Assembly: GCF_028561565.1 (NCBI RefSeq)
Contig: NZ_JAQQTE010000001.1
Location: 1,143,570-1,207,569 of the forward strand
Direction of reading: 5' to 3'
Source of the DNA: Gilvibacter sediminis
GTDB lineage: Bacteria > Bacteroidota > Bacteroidia > Flavobacteriales > Flavobacteriaceae
Length of the DNA stretch: 64,000 nt
Position numbers and translations under genes: made by a program
Notes under the pieces: model-generated
What the model was told of the DNA's origin: nothing
Databases searched by the model: none
What the model saw: only the letters and a program-made list of their open reading frames with translations
Part shown: piece after piece, positions 15,437-25,670 of the stretch
How positions within the stretch are numbered: position 1 is the stretch's first letter
Layout of the letters: every line of letters starts with the position of its first letter

Positions 15437-17667
15437 AAAAGTGGTTTTTAATTTTAGTATTGGCTCCACTTTCTGTTATGGGGCAAGAGCTGGTAACCGG
15501 GCAGATCCTAGACGGAGGTGCAGATAATGAGGTCGGCCTAGGAGGTGCCAACATCATTTGGTTAGACACTCAGGTAGGTGCAGTGGCTGACTTTGACGGT
15601 GATTTTGAGTTACCCTACAAGCCGGAATACAATCAGTTGGTCATTAGTTATGTAGGCTATAAAGACGATACCTTGACCGTGACTGGGCCAGGTCGAATTG
15701 TGCATACCTTAGAACCAGACAGCAGTTTGGACGCCGTAACCGTAAGTGTTGAAAAGAAAGCAGCGACCCGCTCTTTTCTTCAGGCACAAAATGTGGTTTT
15801 GGTAAGTAGTGATGAATTACTTAAAGCCGCCTGTTGCAACCTCTCTGAGAGTTTTGAGACCAATCCGTCCATTGATGTAAACTTCTCTGATGCCGTTACG
15901 GGAACTCGTCAGATTAGAATGTTGGGACTCACCAGTCCTTATATACTCATCACTACAGAGAATATTCCGGCCATTCGAGGGGCTGCTCAGACCTACGGTT
16001 TGAGTTTTATTCCAGGAACTTGGGTAGAGAGCATCCAGATCACCAAAGGTTCTGGTAGCGTGATCAACGGTTTTGAAAGCATCACTGGACAGATCAATGC
16101 AGAACTGCAAAAACCCACTACAGATGTTCCGCTTTTCTTGAATCTTTATGGTAATCTCAGCGGACGTTTAGAAGGTAATTTCCACTGGAATCAAAAGGTG
16201 ACCGATAAATGGTCAACGGGGCTTTATGTCCACGGCAATGTCCGCAATCAAAAGAATGATCGCAATGATGATGGCTTCTTAGACATGCCTTTGCAAGAGC
16301 AGATCAACGTGATGAATCGTTGGCAATACACAGATGCAGAAGAAGGCATTGTGAGCTTTATCAACGTTAGGTTTTTGAATGATAGCAAGCAAACGGGGCA
16401 AAAAGACTTTGACCCGAGTCGCGATAGAGGTACGACTAACCTTTGGGGTTCTGAGATTGATACCCGGCGTTTTGATGTTTCTGGAAAACTCGGTTTTGTC
16501 AATACAGAACTGCCTTGGCGCAGTTTGGGAATTCAAGGGGCCTTTAGCTATCACAAGCAGGAATCCTACTTTGGTTTGCGTAGTTATGACATCACCCACC
16601 GGAGTTTTTACGGAAACGTGATCTACAATTCCATCATAAGTGATTCCAGACACAAGATCAAAACAGGGATCGGCTTTACGCATGATGCTTATGATGAATT
16701 GGTTGAAGGAACTAATTACGATCGTATTGAGAATTCCGTTGGTGGATTCTTTGAATACGCCTTTGACAACTTAGATGCCCTTACTTTAACGGCCGGCCTA
16801 CGTGTAGATAATCACAACCGATTTGGCTTTTTTGTCACGCCACGATTGCATGCCCGTTATGAGGTCTGGAACAAAGGAGTGTTTAGAATTTCTGCGGGGC
16901 GCGGAATCCGATCGGCGAATATATTTACAGAGAATCAGCAGCTGTTTGCAACCAACCGAACCATTGCTATCAATGATGACGGAGGTAGCATTTACGGCTT
17001 AGACCCTGAGATCGCCTGGAATTATGGAGTCTCCTTTTTACAAGGTTTTGAACTTTTTGGACGCAAGGCAGACATTGCATTAGATTTTTACCGAACCGAT
17101 TTTCAAAACCAAGTAGTGGTGGATTGGGAGACCCCAACGGCCATTCGTTTTTACAATTTAGAGGGTAGTAGTTTTGCCAATAGTTTTCAGTTTGAGTTCA
17201 ACTATGAGCTGGCAGAAAATCTGGATTTCAGATCGGCCTATAAATTCTATGACGTGCAGATCGATTACGACTCTGGCCGCTTAGAACGTCCACTCACGCC
17301 GAGAAACCGAATCTTTGCCAATTTGGGATACGAGATCAACAAGGCAGATGACAGTCCTTCTTGGAAGTTCGATCTAACCTACAATTGGCTGGATCAGGCG
17401 CGTTTTGCCAATACCTCGCAAAGCCCCGTTGAATTTCAGCGTCCGGAGCGATCCCCATCCATTGGAACCCTTAACGGACAGATAACCAAGGTGTTTTCTG
17501 AGTCTTTTGAAGTATATTTGGGAGGCGAAAACATAACGGATCAACGCCAAACAGATCCTGTGATCAGTGCGGAAAATCCCTTTGGAGATAATTTTGATAC
17601 CACTTTTGTTTACGGCCCGATTTTTGGAAGAATGGTGTATGCGGGCTTACGCTTAAAAATGAATTAA
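15433..17667 (+). CDS. TonB-dependent outer-membrane receptor, metal-associated subfamily
   Basis: 744 aa. Signal peptide (1-17), a CarboxypepD_reg-like beta-sandwich (about 20-95), a plug domain (about 110-215) and a 22-strand barrel ending in a terminal aromatic strand (MVYAGLRLKMN). The plug holds adjacent cysteines C134-C135 in KAACCNLSES, an unusual place for cysteines in a TonB receptor; this fits a soft-metal ligand. It is flanked on both sides by HMA-domain genes with overlapping or abutting ends, so uptake or sensing of copper or a related metal is inferred. Confidence 0.9.
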   Translation: MKKWFLILVLAPLSVMGQELVTGQILDGGADNEVGLGGANIIWLDTQVGAVADFDGDFELPYKPEYNQLVISYVGYKDDTLTVTGPGRIVHTLEPDSSLDAVTVSVEKKAATRSFLQAQNVVLVSSDELLKAACCNLSESFETNPSIDVNFSDAVTGTRQIRMLGLTSPYILITTENIPAIRGAAQTYGLSFIPGTWVESIQITKGSGSVINGFESITGQINAELQKPTTDVPLFLNLYGNLSGRLEGNFHWNQKVTDKWSTGLYVHGNVRNQKNDRNDDGFLDMPLQEQINVMNRWQYTDAEEGIVSFINVRFLNDSKQTGQKDFDPSRDRGTTNLWGSEIDTRRFDVSGKLGFVNTELPWRSLGIQGAFSYHKQESYFGLRSYDITHRSFYGNVIYNSIISDSRHKIKTGIGFTHDAYDELVEGTNYDRIENSVGGFFEYAFDNLDALTLTAGLRVDNHNRFGFFVTPRLHARYEVWNKGVFRISAGRGIRSANIFTENQQLFATNRTIAINDDGGSIYGLDPEIAWNYGVSFLQGFELFGRKADIALDFYRTDFQNQVVVDWETPTAIRFYNLEGSSFANSFQFEFNYELAENLDFRSAYKFYDVQIDYDSGRLERPLTPRNRIFANLGYEINKADDSPSWKFDLTYNWLDQARFANTSQSPVEFQRPERSPSIGTLNGQITKVFSESFEVYLGGENITDQRQTDPVISAENPFGDNFDTTFVYGPIFGRMVYAGLRLKMN

Positions 17668-18045
17668 ATGAAGAAGTTATTAATTGTATTAGCAATAATG
17701 AGTGTTGGAACGACCTTCGCTCAAAACAAGAATGCCAAAGCCAATATTGAAGTTGATGGTGTTTGTGGCATGTGTAAAATGCGCATTGAAAAAGCCGCAG
17801 TAGAGACCATTGGTGTTAAAAGAGCTGTTTGGAATTTGGAAACACACGAGTTGAGCCTGATCTTCAACGAGAAGAAAACCTCTGTAGATGCAATAGAAAA
17901 GAACATTGCTGCGGTAGGGCATGACACTCCCAATCATAAGGCTACTGATGCAGCTTATGACGCTATTGATATGTGTTGTAAGTATCGTGATCCGTCTGTT
18001 GTGGACGATCACAAGAACATGAAAGGTGATGGCGGCAAACGCTAA
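17668..18045 (+). CDS. Secreted HMA-domain metal-binding protein
   Basis: 125 aa. Signal peptide 1-18, then an HMA fold with CGMC (C33, C36) in GVCGMCKMRIEKA, and a second site candidate with adjacent C103-C104 in DMCCKYRD. The C terminus is rich in His, Lys and Asp. The ATG follows the receptor stop codon directly. This is probably the periplasmic metal chaperone that works with the TonB receptor; the metal itself cannot be told from sequence. Confidence 0.88.
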   Translation: MKKLLIVLAIMSVGTTFAQNKNAKANIEVDGVCGMCKMRIEKAAVETIGVKRAVWNLETHELSLIFNEKKTSVDAIEKNIAAVGHDTPNHKATDAAYDAIDMCCKYRDPSVVDDHKNMKGDGGKR

Positions 18046-18054
18046 ATTTGACTT

Positions 18055-18273
18055 ATGAAATTGACCAAACGCGTACTTCTATATGCCATGACTGTAGTGG
18101 TGACCATAGGAGCTTTTATATGGAACAATCGAGTAGAGCAATGGATGGCTACTCAAGACGACCCTGAAATGGTGGTTCGTACAGACCTTTTGGTGTTATA
18201 CCCTTTGGTACTGACCTTGATCGCCATTAGCGCTTATTCGCTTTATAAAGACTATAAGCAGCGCAACTCTTAA
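18055..18273 (+). CDS. Small two-helix membrane protein
   Basis: 72 aa with two hydrophobic segments (about 8-24 and 44-63) separated by a polar, acidic stretch, and a basic C terminus (KDYKQRNS). It starts nine bases after the HMA protein gene and is probably the last gene of the metal cluster. No family was recognised. Its stop overlaps the stop of the convergent gene on the other strand. Confidence 0.7.
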   Translation: MKLTKRVLLYAMTVVVTIGAFIWNNRVEQWMATQDDPEMVVRTDLLVLYPLVLTLIAISAYSLYKDYKQRNS

Positions 18274-20636
18274 TTTGTGCCGCTTACATTGAGCAAATGG
18301 GTGGTGCTAAACGCTCTGCCCATTTGGTCAATTCCTTCTATCAATATTTTCACATTATCCTTTTCTGGGTTGGCAAAACTCAGCCCGATATTTCCCGCAA
18401 GATCAATCTCTGCTTGAGGAATCCAATGGTAGCAGCCGTAAGCTTTAAAGCTTGCCGCAGTATACTGGTATTTGGGCGTGTAAAACTCTTTGGATGAAGC
18501 ATAACCTTTCTCTAGTGTAAAGGTTTTAGCAGTTTTGATCTGATTGCGCGTTTGCCACTCTCTGTTGGTAAAGACTATAAAAGTATGCACCTTCCCAGTA
18601 CGGTCCGTGTAGATCTCATCCACATCCTGCAGTGAGAGCATCTCTCCAATGATGAGCGGATCATATGGCACACCGTCAACCACAACACTGGGTCGTAAAA
18701 AATTGCTGCCTCTTCCGTTGGGATTCATGACCCATTTACCAAAGACTGGCGCGGGGTTATTTTCTAAGAACACGGAATAGTAACCATAGGTGCCCATAAA
18801 GACCTTTAAGTTTCCGTAAGATCGTTCAGAAGGTGTCATTTTACGGCCATCCCAGCCTTTAAAGTAGCTTTCGTATTTCAAAGTGGGTTTCTGCACCACG
18901 ACCACTTCATCGAGTTGCTCAGCATTGGCATCAAATCCAAAATTGCTAAAGCCGTCATCCAACTCACGTTTAGCAAAAGGATTGGCCGTGACCAATTCAA
19001 AATTTGATTTTAAGTCTTTAGAGGTTGGCGCTAGGCTAAAAAAGAACTGACTCTGTACGGGAAGTCCATCTTTATCAATAGCGGCTAACTCAAAGGTGGT
19101 GCCGGTTGTCCCTTTGATCTCACTGATCTCAAAATCTCCGTTCTTGTCAATTTGCACATATTGTATCTCCTTGTTGACGTTGGAGTAATACAGCAGCTGA
19201 TCGGGTACATCTTTCGGATCGTTCGGACGTACATATCCCTTCAGTTTGATTCCAGGTCCGTCAAAATAGTAATCGTTTTCTGCACTGTTTTGAGAAGCTG
19301 CAAAAACGTTGCGCCATTTGTATTTACTCCATCCTTGATTGAGTAATAACAGATCCAATGCATAGTGTTTTCTACTGTTGAAATCGGTAAAATAAGCGTT
19401 GCCATCTTCGATAAATCCATTGATATATGGCTTCAAATTTTTTGACACCAAGATGTTTGGAGCGTCTTGTAGTGCCAGGGACTCATCAGAAACCACAGTG
19501 ATACTCGCCGTTTTGACTTTGATGGAATCGTTCAATCTGATTTGCAATTTGCCTCTTACAGTATCTTGTTCAAACCGATTGATATTGGCTTGGATCTCAC
19601 TGCTTATGCGTGTTTCTGGTTTGTAGATCAGCCGTTCTAAAACGGGTTTATTGTCTGCGGTGAAGAGCGTAAAGGTGTTCACTCCCTCAAAGAGTTTGAT
19701 CGCAGGGAATACTAGCGTCAGTTCTGTATAGCCGGATTCAAATACAACCGGATATTCTCTAAAGCGCTCCCCATTCTGAATGTAGAGCTTGTACTCTTGA
19801 TCACCCACCAAATTCATGGATTGCTCGTTGGTGTAAACCGTAAGCTGCACGCTGGAGTTTAAAAAGTTCTGTTGCAGGTGCATCCCTATTCCTGTTCTGT
19901 CTGCCGCGGGTAGTTGCTGAGAAACCAATTCATCCTTAAAATTGAATTGAAGAAAGTATTGCTTGTCAATTTCTGGGTTGAATACAAACTTACCCATGCC
20001 CACAGCATTGGTTCTCAATCCAGACTGTAAAACCTCTCCCTGTTCATTCACTAAAGAGATGTCTCTTACAGCAACCCCCAATCCGGTCGGGTTGATGATC
20101 TTTATTCCGTAAGTGTTTGAAGCACTGCTGAGGGCGTGTCCGCCTTCTGGCAAAATCTGAATATCTAAGACCTTATTAGCTGCTGTGGTTGATGGGGTTT
20201 CTTCTGATGGGTTCAACAAGGCAATGGGAGCCATAAAGGAATTGTCCTCAGAATAACCGTTCATGCGAGAAGTAAAGGCCTTGATATAAAGTAGCTGACC
20301 TTCTTGTTTTTGATCGATCAAAATAGAGCCGTGGGCTCTACCTTCTTTGGTCATTGTTAAAACACTGCTGATCTCTTCCCCAGATTCGTCATACAGGACC
20401 ACGTTTAAGTTCGCATCCTTATCACTGAGTGAGCCGTCACTGATCTCAAAGAGGTAAGCAGAGAACCATATAGTTTCTCCTGGAAAGTATAAGTTCTTGT
20501 TTAAATGCAGATGAATGTTTTGCCTCTCAGATAAATAACTTTTAAGCGCGCCAGAGATCGCTGTTTGGTTGTCCTGTTGCTGGCCAAAGCTCAATAAAGT
20601 AAAGAGTGCTAATGCTAGTAAAGTAAAGTTTCTCAT
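18270..20636 (-). CDS. Secreted MG2-like / plug-like surface protein, paralog A
   Basis: 788 aa from the ATG at 20636. An upstream in-frame ATG (20672) exists, but the internal start gives a clean signal peptide (MRNFTLLALALFTLLSFG) and matches the length of the adjacent paralog. N-terminal beta domains resemble alpha-2-macroglobulin MG domains (IHLHLNKNLYFPGETIWFS). The C-terminal third has a TonB-receptor-plug-like part (QLDEVVVVQKP, RPSVVVDGVPYD, LSLQDVDEIY) but no barrel. Outer-membrane or periplasmic location is likely. Function unknown. It is a tandem duplicate of the gene at 20740-23100. Confidence 0.85.
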   Translation of the reverse strand: MRNFTLLALALFTLLSFGQQQDNQTAISGALKSYLSERQNIHLHLNKNLYFPGETIWFSAYLFEISDGSLSDKDANLNVVLYDESGEEISSVLTMTKEGRAHGSILIDQKQEGQLLYIKAFTSRMNGYSEDNSFMAPIALLNPSEETPSTTAANKVLDIQILPEGGHALSSASNTYGIKIINPTGLGVAVRDISLVNEQGEVLQSGLRTNAVGMGKFVFNPEIDKQYFLQFNFKDELVSQQLPAADRTGIGMHLQQNFLNSSVQLTVYTNEQSMNLVGDQEYKLYIQNGERFREYPVVFESGYTELTLVFPAIKLFEGVNTFTLFTADNKPVLERLIYKPETRISSEIQANINRFEQDTVRGKLQIRLNDSIKVKTASITVVSDESLALQDAPNILVSKNLKPYINGFIEDGNAYFTDFNSRKHYALDLLLLNQGWSKYKWRNVFAASQNSAENDYYFDGPGIKLKGYVRPNDPKDVPDQLLYYSNVNKEIQYVQIDKNGDFEISEIKGTTGTTFELAAIDKDGLPVQSQFFFSLAPTSKDLKSNFELVTANPFAKRELDDGFSNFGFDANAEQLDEVVVVQKPTLKYESYFKGWDGRKMTPSERSYGNLKVFMGTYGYYSVFLENNPAPVFGKWVMNPNGRGSNFLRPSVVVDGVPYDPLIIGEMLSLQDVDEIYTDRTGKVHTFIVFTNREWQTRNQIKTAKTFTLEKGYASSKEFYTPKYQYTAASFKAYGCYHWIPQAEIDLAGNIGLSFANPEKDNVKILIEGIDQMGRAFSTTHLLNVSGTN

Positions 20637-20655
20637 CCCCCTTGGTTTTATTTTA

Positions 20656-20712
20656 AAGATACGATTCACCAAGCGCTTCAGGCGTAAAACTTTATAAAAG
20701 CTAACTCGATTT
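20656..20712 (-). promoter_or_regulatory. Conserved promoter unit of paralog A: 36-bp box plus TATCTT
   Basis: 20677-20712 is identical over 36 bases to 23135-23170 upstream of paralog B. In both cases a TATCTT hexamer (here 20656-20661) follows on the minus strand after exactly 15 non-conserved bases, and the ATG follows about 20 bases later. The box ends in TTTTACGCCTGAA on the minus strand. The fixed spacing marks it as a promoter with regulator or alternative sigma recognition in the box. Confidence 0.7.
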
Positions 20713-20739
20713 GGCTGAATTTTAAGAAGTTACTTAAGC

Positions 20740-23100
20740 CTAATCAAGCCCGTCGATCTCAAGCGATTTGCTTATCCCTATAGGATTGCCTGCTGCGTCA
20801 AAGCCGTTGACCAGGATCAATACGTCTTGCTTTTCAGGGTTGATGAACTGAAGTTCAACACTGCCGTCTGCCTTTGGTAAGAGCTCAGGAAACCATCCCA
20901 AAGTCCCTAGAGATTTAAAACTGTCCGATTTGTAATCGTAAAGGGGTTGATAGTATTCTTTGGTAGGACTCAGGCCTTTATCGGTAAGGGTAAAACTTTT
21001 GGCCGTACTTTTTTCCTTGGCCGCCAAACTGAAATCCTCCTCCAAGAAGACCATGAAAATGTGAATTCTATTGGCCAAAACGTTGTTTACACTCCGTTCA
21101 GGGCGCTTCACATAGATCTCCGCAACATCTTGCATACTTATCGCATCCATGGCAAAACCAACAGGGTAGTCCTGTCCGTTGATGATCACCACAGGAGAGA
21201 CCTCCACAAAACCTCCTTTTGGAGTGGTGGTAAGATTTACCATGCCGCCTCCCTTCCGATAGTAACCGTAGGTACCGATAAAATTTCCCAGATTACCACG
21301 TGATTTCTCACCGTTGTCAATCACTCGTGCGTCCCAACCGCGAAAGGACTGTTCATATTTAAGTTTTTTGGCCGTGATAACCACCTCGTCTAAGCGTTCG
21401 GCCTCTGGGTCAAAGCCCGTATAATAGAGATCATTGTCCGCGCTGTATTTGATAAAGGGATTAATTCCAGCTATTCCAAAAGGGCTTTTCAGGTCTAAGT
21501 GCGTGGGAGAAAGCGTATAAAAGAACTGACAATCCAAGGGTTTACCTGTATTGTCCATAGCGGCTAATTCAAAAGTGGTACCGCGAACGGCTTTGATGTT
21601 GTTCACCTCAAATTTCCCTTTAGCATCTATGGGTACGTATTGCACCTGCTCATTTTCTTTAGAATAGAACAACAATTGCTCAGCTTGGGTCCCTTCTGGT
21701 GCTCGTAAATACCCTTTTAAGCTAATTCCAGGGCCGTTGTAGTAATAATCCGTCTCTGGTTTTTGGTTGAATATATTGCGCCATTTATACTTGCTCCAGC
21801 CTTGATTGAGTAATACGAGATCTAAGGCATACCATTTTTGTGCAGATGGATCAGTAAAGTAGTAATTGGGTTGTTCCAAATGTCCTTTAATATAGGGTAA
21901 GACCAAACTTGAAGCGTAGATATTGGGCAGTTGCTGTGCTGCTAGCGTTTCTGCAGGTAGAACGGAAATACTGGTTTGTGTCCAATGCTCTGTTTTTGCC
22001 GCGTTGAGCTTAAGTGTGAGCTTGGTAGAGTCTAATCGATGTTCACTTTCGCTGATGAGTTCCGGTAGGGCTTTAAAACTTCCGCTATTGAAAATCAATC
22101 GCTCCAAAAGCGGTTCATTGGTGGAATTAAAAAGCGTTATGGTGTTGACTCCCGGGTAGAGCTTTTGTTTTGGGATCGTGAGGCTGAGTTCATTGTAGCC
22201 ATTCTCAAACTTGACAAAGTAGATCTGACTTTTACTGGCTTTGTGCACCACCAGTTTGAGGCTGTCGTTTTGAATAAATGGTAAGGATTGCTCGTTGGTG
22301 TAGACCCGCGCTTGCAAGTCACCACGTACATAGTTTTGATCAATGCGCATTCCAATTCCTCGGGCTAAGGCTTCAGGCAGTGCTTTTTCTACAAGATTTC
22401 CATTGTAGTTGAACTGTAGCTGATAGCTCTGATTTGCTCGAGGGGTAAACACAAATTTGGCCATACCAAAGCTGTTGGTTTGCAGGTCTTTAAGCAGGGT
22501 GTTTCCTTGGGTGTCTGTGATGGCAATTCCACCAACACGAACCCCCAAACCACGTGCATCTAAGATCTTTATTCCATAATTGTTGGCTACTTCCACTAAG
22601 GGATATCCACCCTCCGGCAGAATTTGAATGTCTAGTGCTTTTTGCTCTTCATTATTAGTTACTGATGACTCATTGCCCATGAGTTCAACGGTAGCCAAAA
22701 AGGAGTCATCCTCATAATAGCCATTCATTTCAGCGGTATATGCTTTGAGATGCAAAACGCTTCCGGTTTGCTTAGGGCTGATCAAAAATTCTCCATCGGC
22801 CTGTCCGTTCTCAGTGATCAAAAGGGTAGTGGCTAAGACCGCTCCGTTTTCATCCAGTAGGGCAACGTTCAAATTGGTCTGTTCTTGACTGATCTTCCCG
22901 CTTTCTTGATCAAAGAGATAAGCGGAGAACCAAATGGACTCGCCCGTGAAATAACGGTCTTTATTAAGGTGGAGGTGAATGGTCTTTCTGGCGTCCAAAT
23001 AGGTGCTCAATCCTTGAGCAATAGGATCGGTTTGTTCCTCTTTTTGAGCTTGAACGCTGAGGAAAAAAATCAGCAATGCGAATGTAAGTAGCTTTCTCAT
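20740..23100 (-). CDS. Secreted MG2-like / plug-like surface protein, paralog B
   Basis: 786 aa. Signal peptide 1-18, then the same architecture as paralog A: MG-like domains (IHLHLNKDRYFTGESIWFS), LDLVLLNQGWSKYKWRNI in the middle, and a plug-like segment (RLDEVVITAKK, MQDVAEIYV) near the C terminus. No barrel follows the plug, so it is not a functional TonB receptor. Paralog A lies 27 bases past the end of the shared box in the intergenic region. Each copy has its own promoter unit, which argues against a simple two-gene operon. Function unknown. Confidence 0.85.
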   Translation of the reverse strand: MRKLLTFALLIFFLSVQAQKEEQTDPIAQGLSTYLDARKTIHLHLNKDRYFTGESIWFSAYLFDQESGKISQEQTNLNVALLDENGAVLATTLLITENGQADGEFLISPKQTGSVLHLKAYTAEMNGYYEDDSFLATVELMGNESSVTNNEEQKALDIQILPEGGYPLVEVANNYGIKILDARGLGVRVGGIAITDTQGNTLLKDLQTNSFGMAKFVFTPRANQSYQLQFNYNGNLVEKALPEALARGIGMRIDQNYVRGDLQARVYTNEQSLPFIQNDSLKLVVHKASKSQIYFVKFENGYNELSLTIPKQKLYPGVNTITLFNSTNEPLLERLIFNSGSFKALPELISESEHRLDSTKLTLKLNAAKTEHWTQTSISVLPAETLAAQQLPNIYASSLVLPYIKGHLEQPNYYFTDPSAQKWYALDLVLLNQGWSKYKWRNIFNQKPETDYYYNGPGISLKGYLRAPEGTQAEQLLFYSKENEQVQYVPIDAKGKFEVNNIKAVRGTTFELAAMDNTGKPLDCQFFYTLSPTHLDLKSPFGIAGINPFIKYSADNDLYYTGFDPEAERLDEVVITAKKLKYEQSFRGWDARVIDNGEKSRGNLGNFIGTYGYYRKGGGMVNLTTTPKGGFVEVSPVVIINGQDYPVGFAMDAISMQDVAEIYVKRPERSVNNVLANRIHIFMVFLEEDFSLAAKEKSTAKSFTLTDKGLSPTKEYYQPLYDYKSDSFKSLGTLGWFPELLPKADGSVELQFINPEKQDVLILVNGFDAAGNPIGISKSLEIDGLD

Positions 23101-23113
23101 AGCATTTTATTAC

Positions 23114-23170
23114 AAGATACAACGCGCGGTACTTTTCAGGCGTAAAACTTTATAAAAGCTAACTCGATTT
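23114..23170 (-). promoter_or_regulatory. Conserved promoter unit of paralog B: 36-bp box plus TATCTT
   Basis: 23135-23170 is the second copy of the 36-bp box (see 20677-20712). TATCTT lies at 23114-23119 after a 15-base spacer that differs from the paralog A spacer. The paralog B ATG is 13 bases beyond the hexamer. Confidence 0.7.
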
Positions 23171-23205
23171 TTGTGCTTGAGCTGCAATTCCATCCGCAGT
23201 AAAAC

Positions 23206-23237
23206 AAAAAAAGCGCCTCCAAATGGAGACGCTTTTT
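23206..23237 (-). terminator. Terminator of groESL
   Basis: AAAAAGCG-c-CTCC-aaat-GGAG-a-CGCTTTTT hairpin, with a T-run on both strands, 20 bases after the groEL stop. Confidence 0.85.
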
Positions 23238-23257
23238 AAAATTTATGATGTGATGGC

Positions 23258-24901
<1,644 letters not shown>

Positions 24902-24916
24902 TTAGATTATTGTGGA

Positions 24917-25192
24917 TTAGATAATTGCTAAAATGTCGTCCTCACGCATGATCAAATAATCACGGCCGTCCAACTTGAGTTCGCTACCTGAATACTTTCC
25001 GTAGAGCACAGTATCACCAACTTGTACGGTCATATCGTGATCTTTTTTGCCTTTCCCAACAGCAACTACTTTTCCTTGCTGTGGCTTTTCTTTGGCAGAA
25101 TCAGGAATGTAGATACCCGATGCAGTTTTGGTCTCGGCCTCTTGTGGTTCAATCAAAACCCGGTCAGCCAGGGGTTGAATATTTAAGCCCAT
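24917..25192 (-). CDS. groS: Co-chaperonin GroES
   Basis: 91 aa, the usual Hsp10 length. Conserved start ([14 protein letters not shown]), the mobile loop ([18 protein letters not shown]) and the end ([13 protein letters not shown]). It caps the GroEL ring. First gene of groESL. No CIRCE element was found upstream. A 12-base perfect palindrome TGCCTTAAGGCA lies at 25231-25242, about 40 bases before the start; it might be an operator, but this is weak. Confidence 0.98.
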   Translation of the reverse strand: MGLNIQPLADRVLIEPQEAETKTASGIYIPDSAKEKPQQGKVVAVGKGKKDHDMTVQVGDTVLYGKYSGSELKLDGRDYLIMREDDILAII

Positions 25193-25280
25193 ATCTATTT
25201 GTGTTTTTTTGGTTTAATAAAAATTACGCTTGCCTTAAGGCAGAAATTGTGCCATTGGAATTCTCCCTGACACAATGCAA

Positions 25281-25315
25281 AAAAAAATGCCAGCTTGTCA
25301 TAAAAGCTGGCATTT
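25281..25315 (-). terminator. Terminator of the miaB-secG operon
   Basis: AAATGCCAGCTT, a six-base-plus loop and AAGCTGGCATTT, followed on the minus strand by a run of seven Ts, 20 bases after the secG stop codon. It separates the operon from groES. Confidence 0.88.
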
Positions 25316-25334
25316 CAATATTGTTGTTCAGAGT

Positions 25335-25670
25335 TTACTGCTCATCTGTCTGCACTGGAGAACCGTCTGTGGCAGGAAGTTCCGTTTGCGCAGGTGCATC
25401 ACCGTCAATTGCTTTAGACTCTCCCAATCCACCGCCACCGGCAATTGGAATGTTAGAAAGCAGGATCAATGCTAAAAGCAGTACAGCCAAAGTCCAAGTA
25501 CTCTTGTCTAGGAAGTCTCCGGTCTTTTTTACACCACCGATCTGCTGACCGCCTCCGCCTCCGAAAGTTGAAGATAGTCCGCCACCTTTTGGGTTCTGTA
25601 CCATTACTACAACTACGAGTAGGAATGCAATTAAGATGATCAGGATCAGAAATATATTAAACGCTGTCAT
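25335..25670 (-). CDS. secG: Preprotein translocase subunit SecG
   Basis: 111 aa. Two membrane helices (about 4-22 and 55-75) flank the conserved cytosolic loop MVQNPKGGGLSSTFGGGG; the tail is acidic and Gly/Pro-rich, as in other Bacteroidota SecG proteins. It assists SecYE in export. The start overlaps the TPR gene stop by 14 bases. Terminator follows. Confidence 0.95.
   Translation of the reverse strand: MTAFNIFLILIILIAFLLVVVVMVQNPKGGGLSSTFGGGGGQQIGGVKKTGDFLDKSTWTLAVLLLALILLSNIPIAGGGGLGESKAIDGDAPAQTELPATDGSPVQTDEQ

Noticed and set aside
20637-20672. Upstream start for paralog A
   Set aside because: It would cover the TATCTT hexamer and spoil the signal peptide; the internal ATG matches paralog B.
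25193-25280. CIRCE element upstream of groES
   Set aside because: No TTAGCACTC-N9-GAGTGCTAA-like inverted repeat was found.
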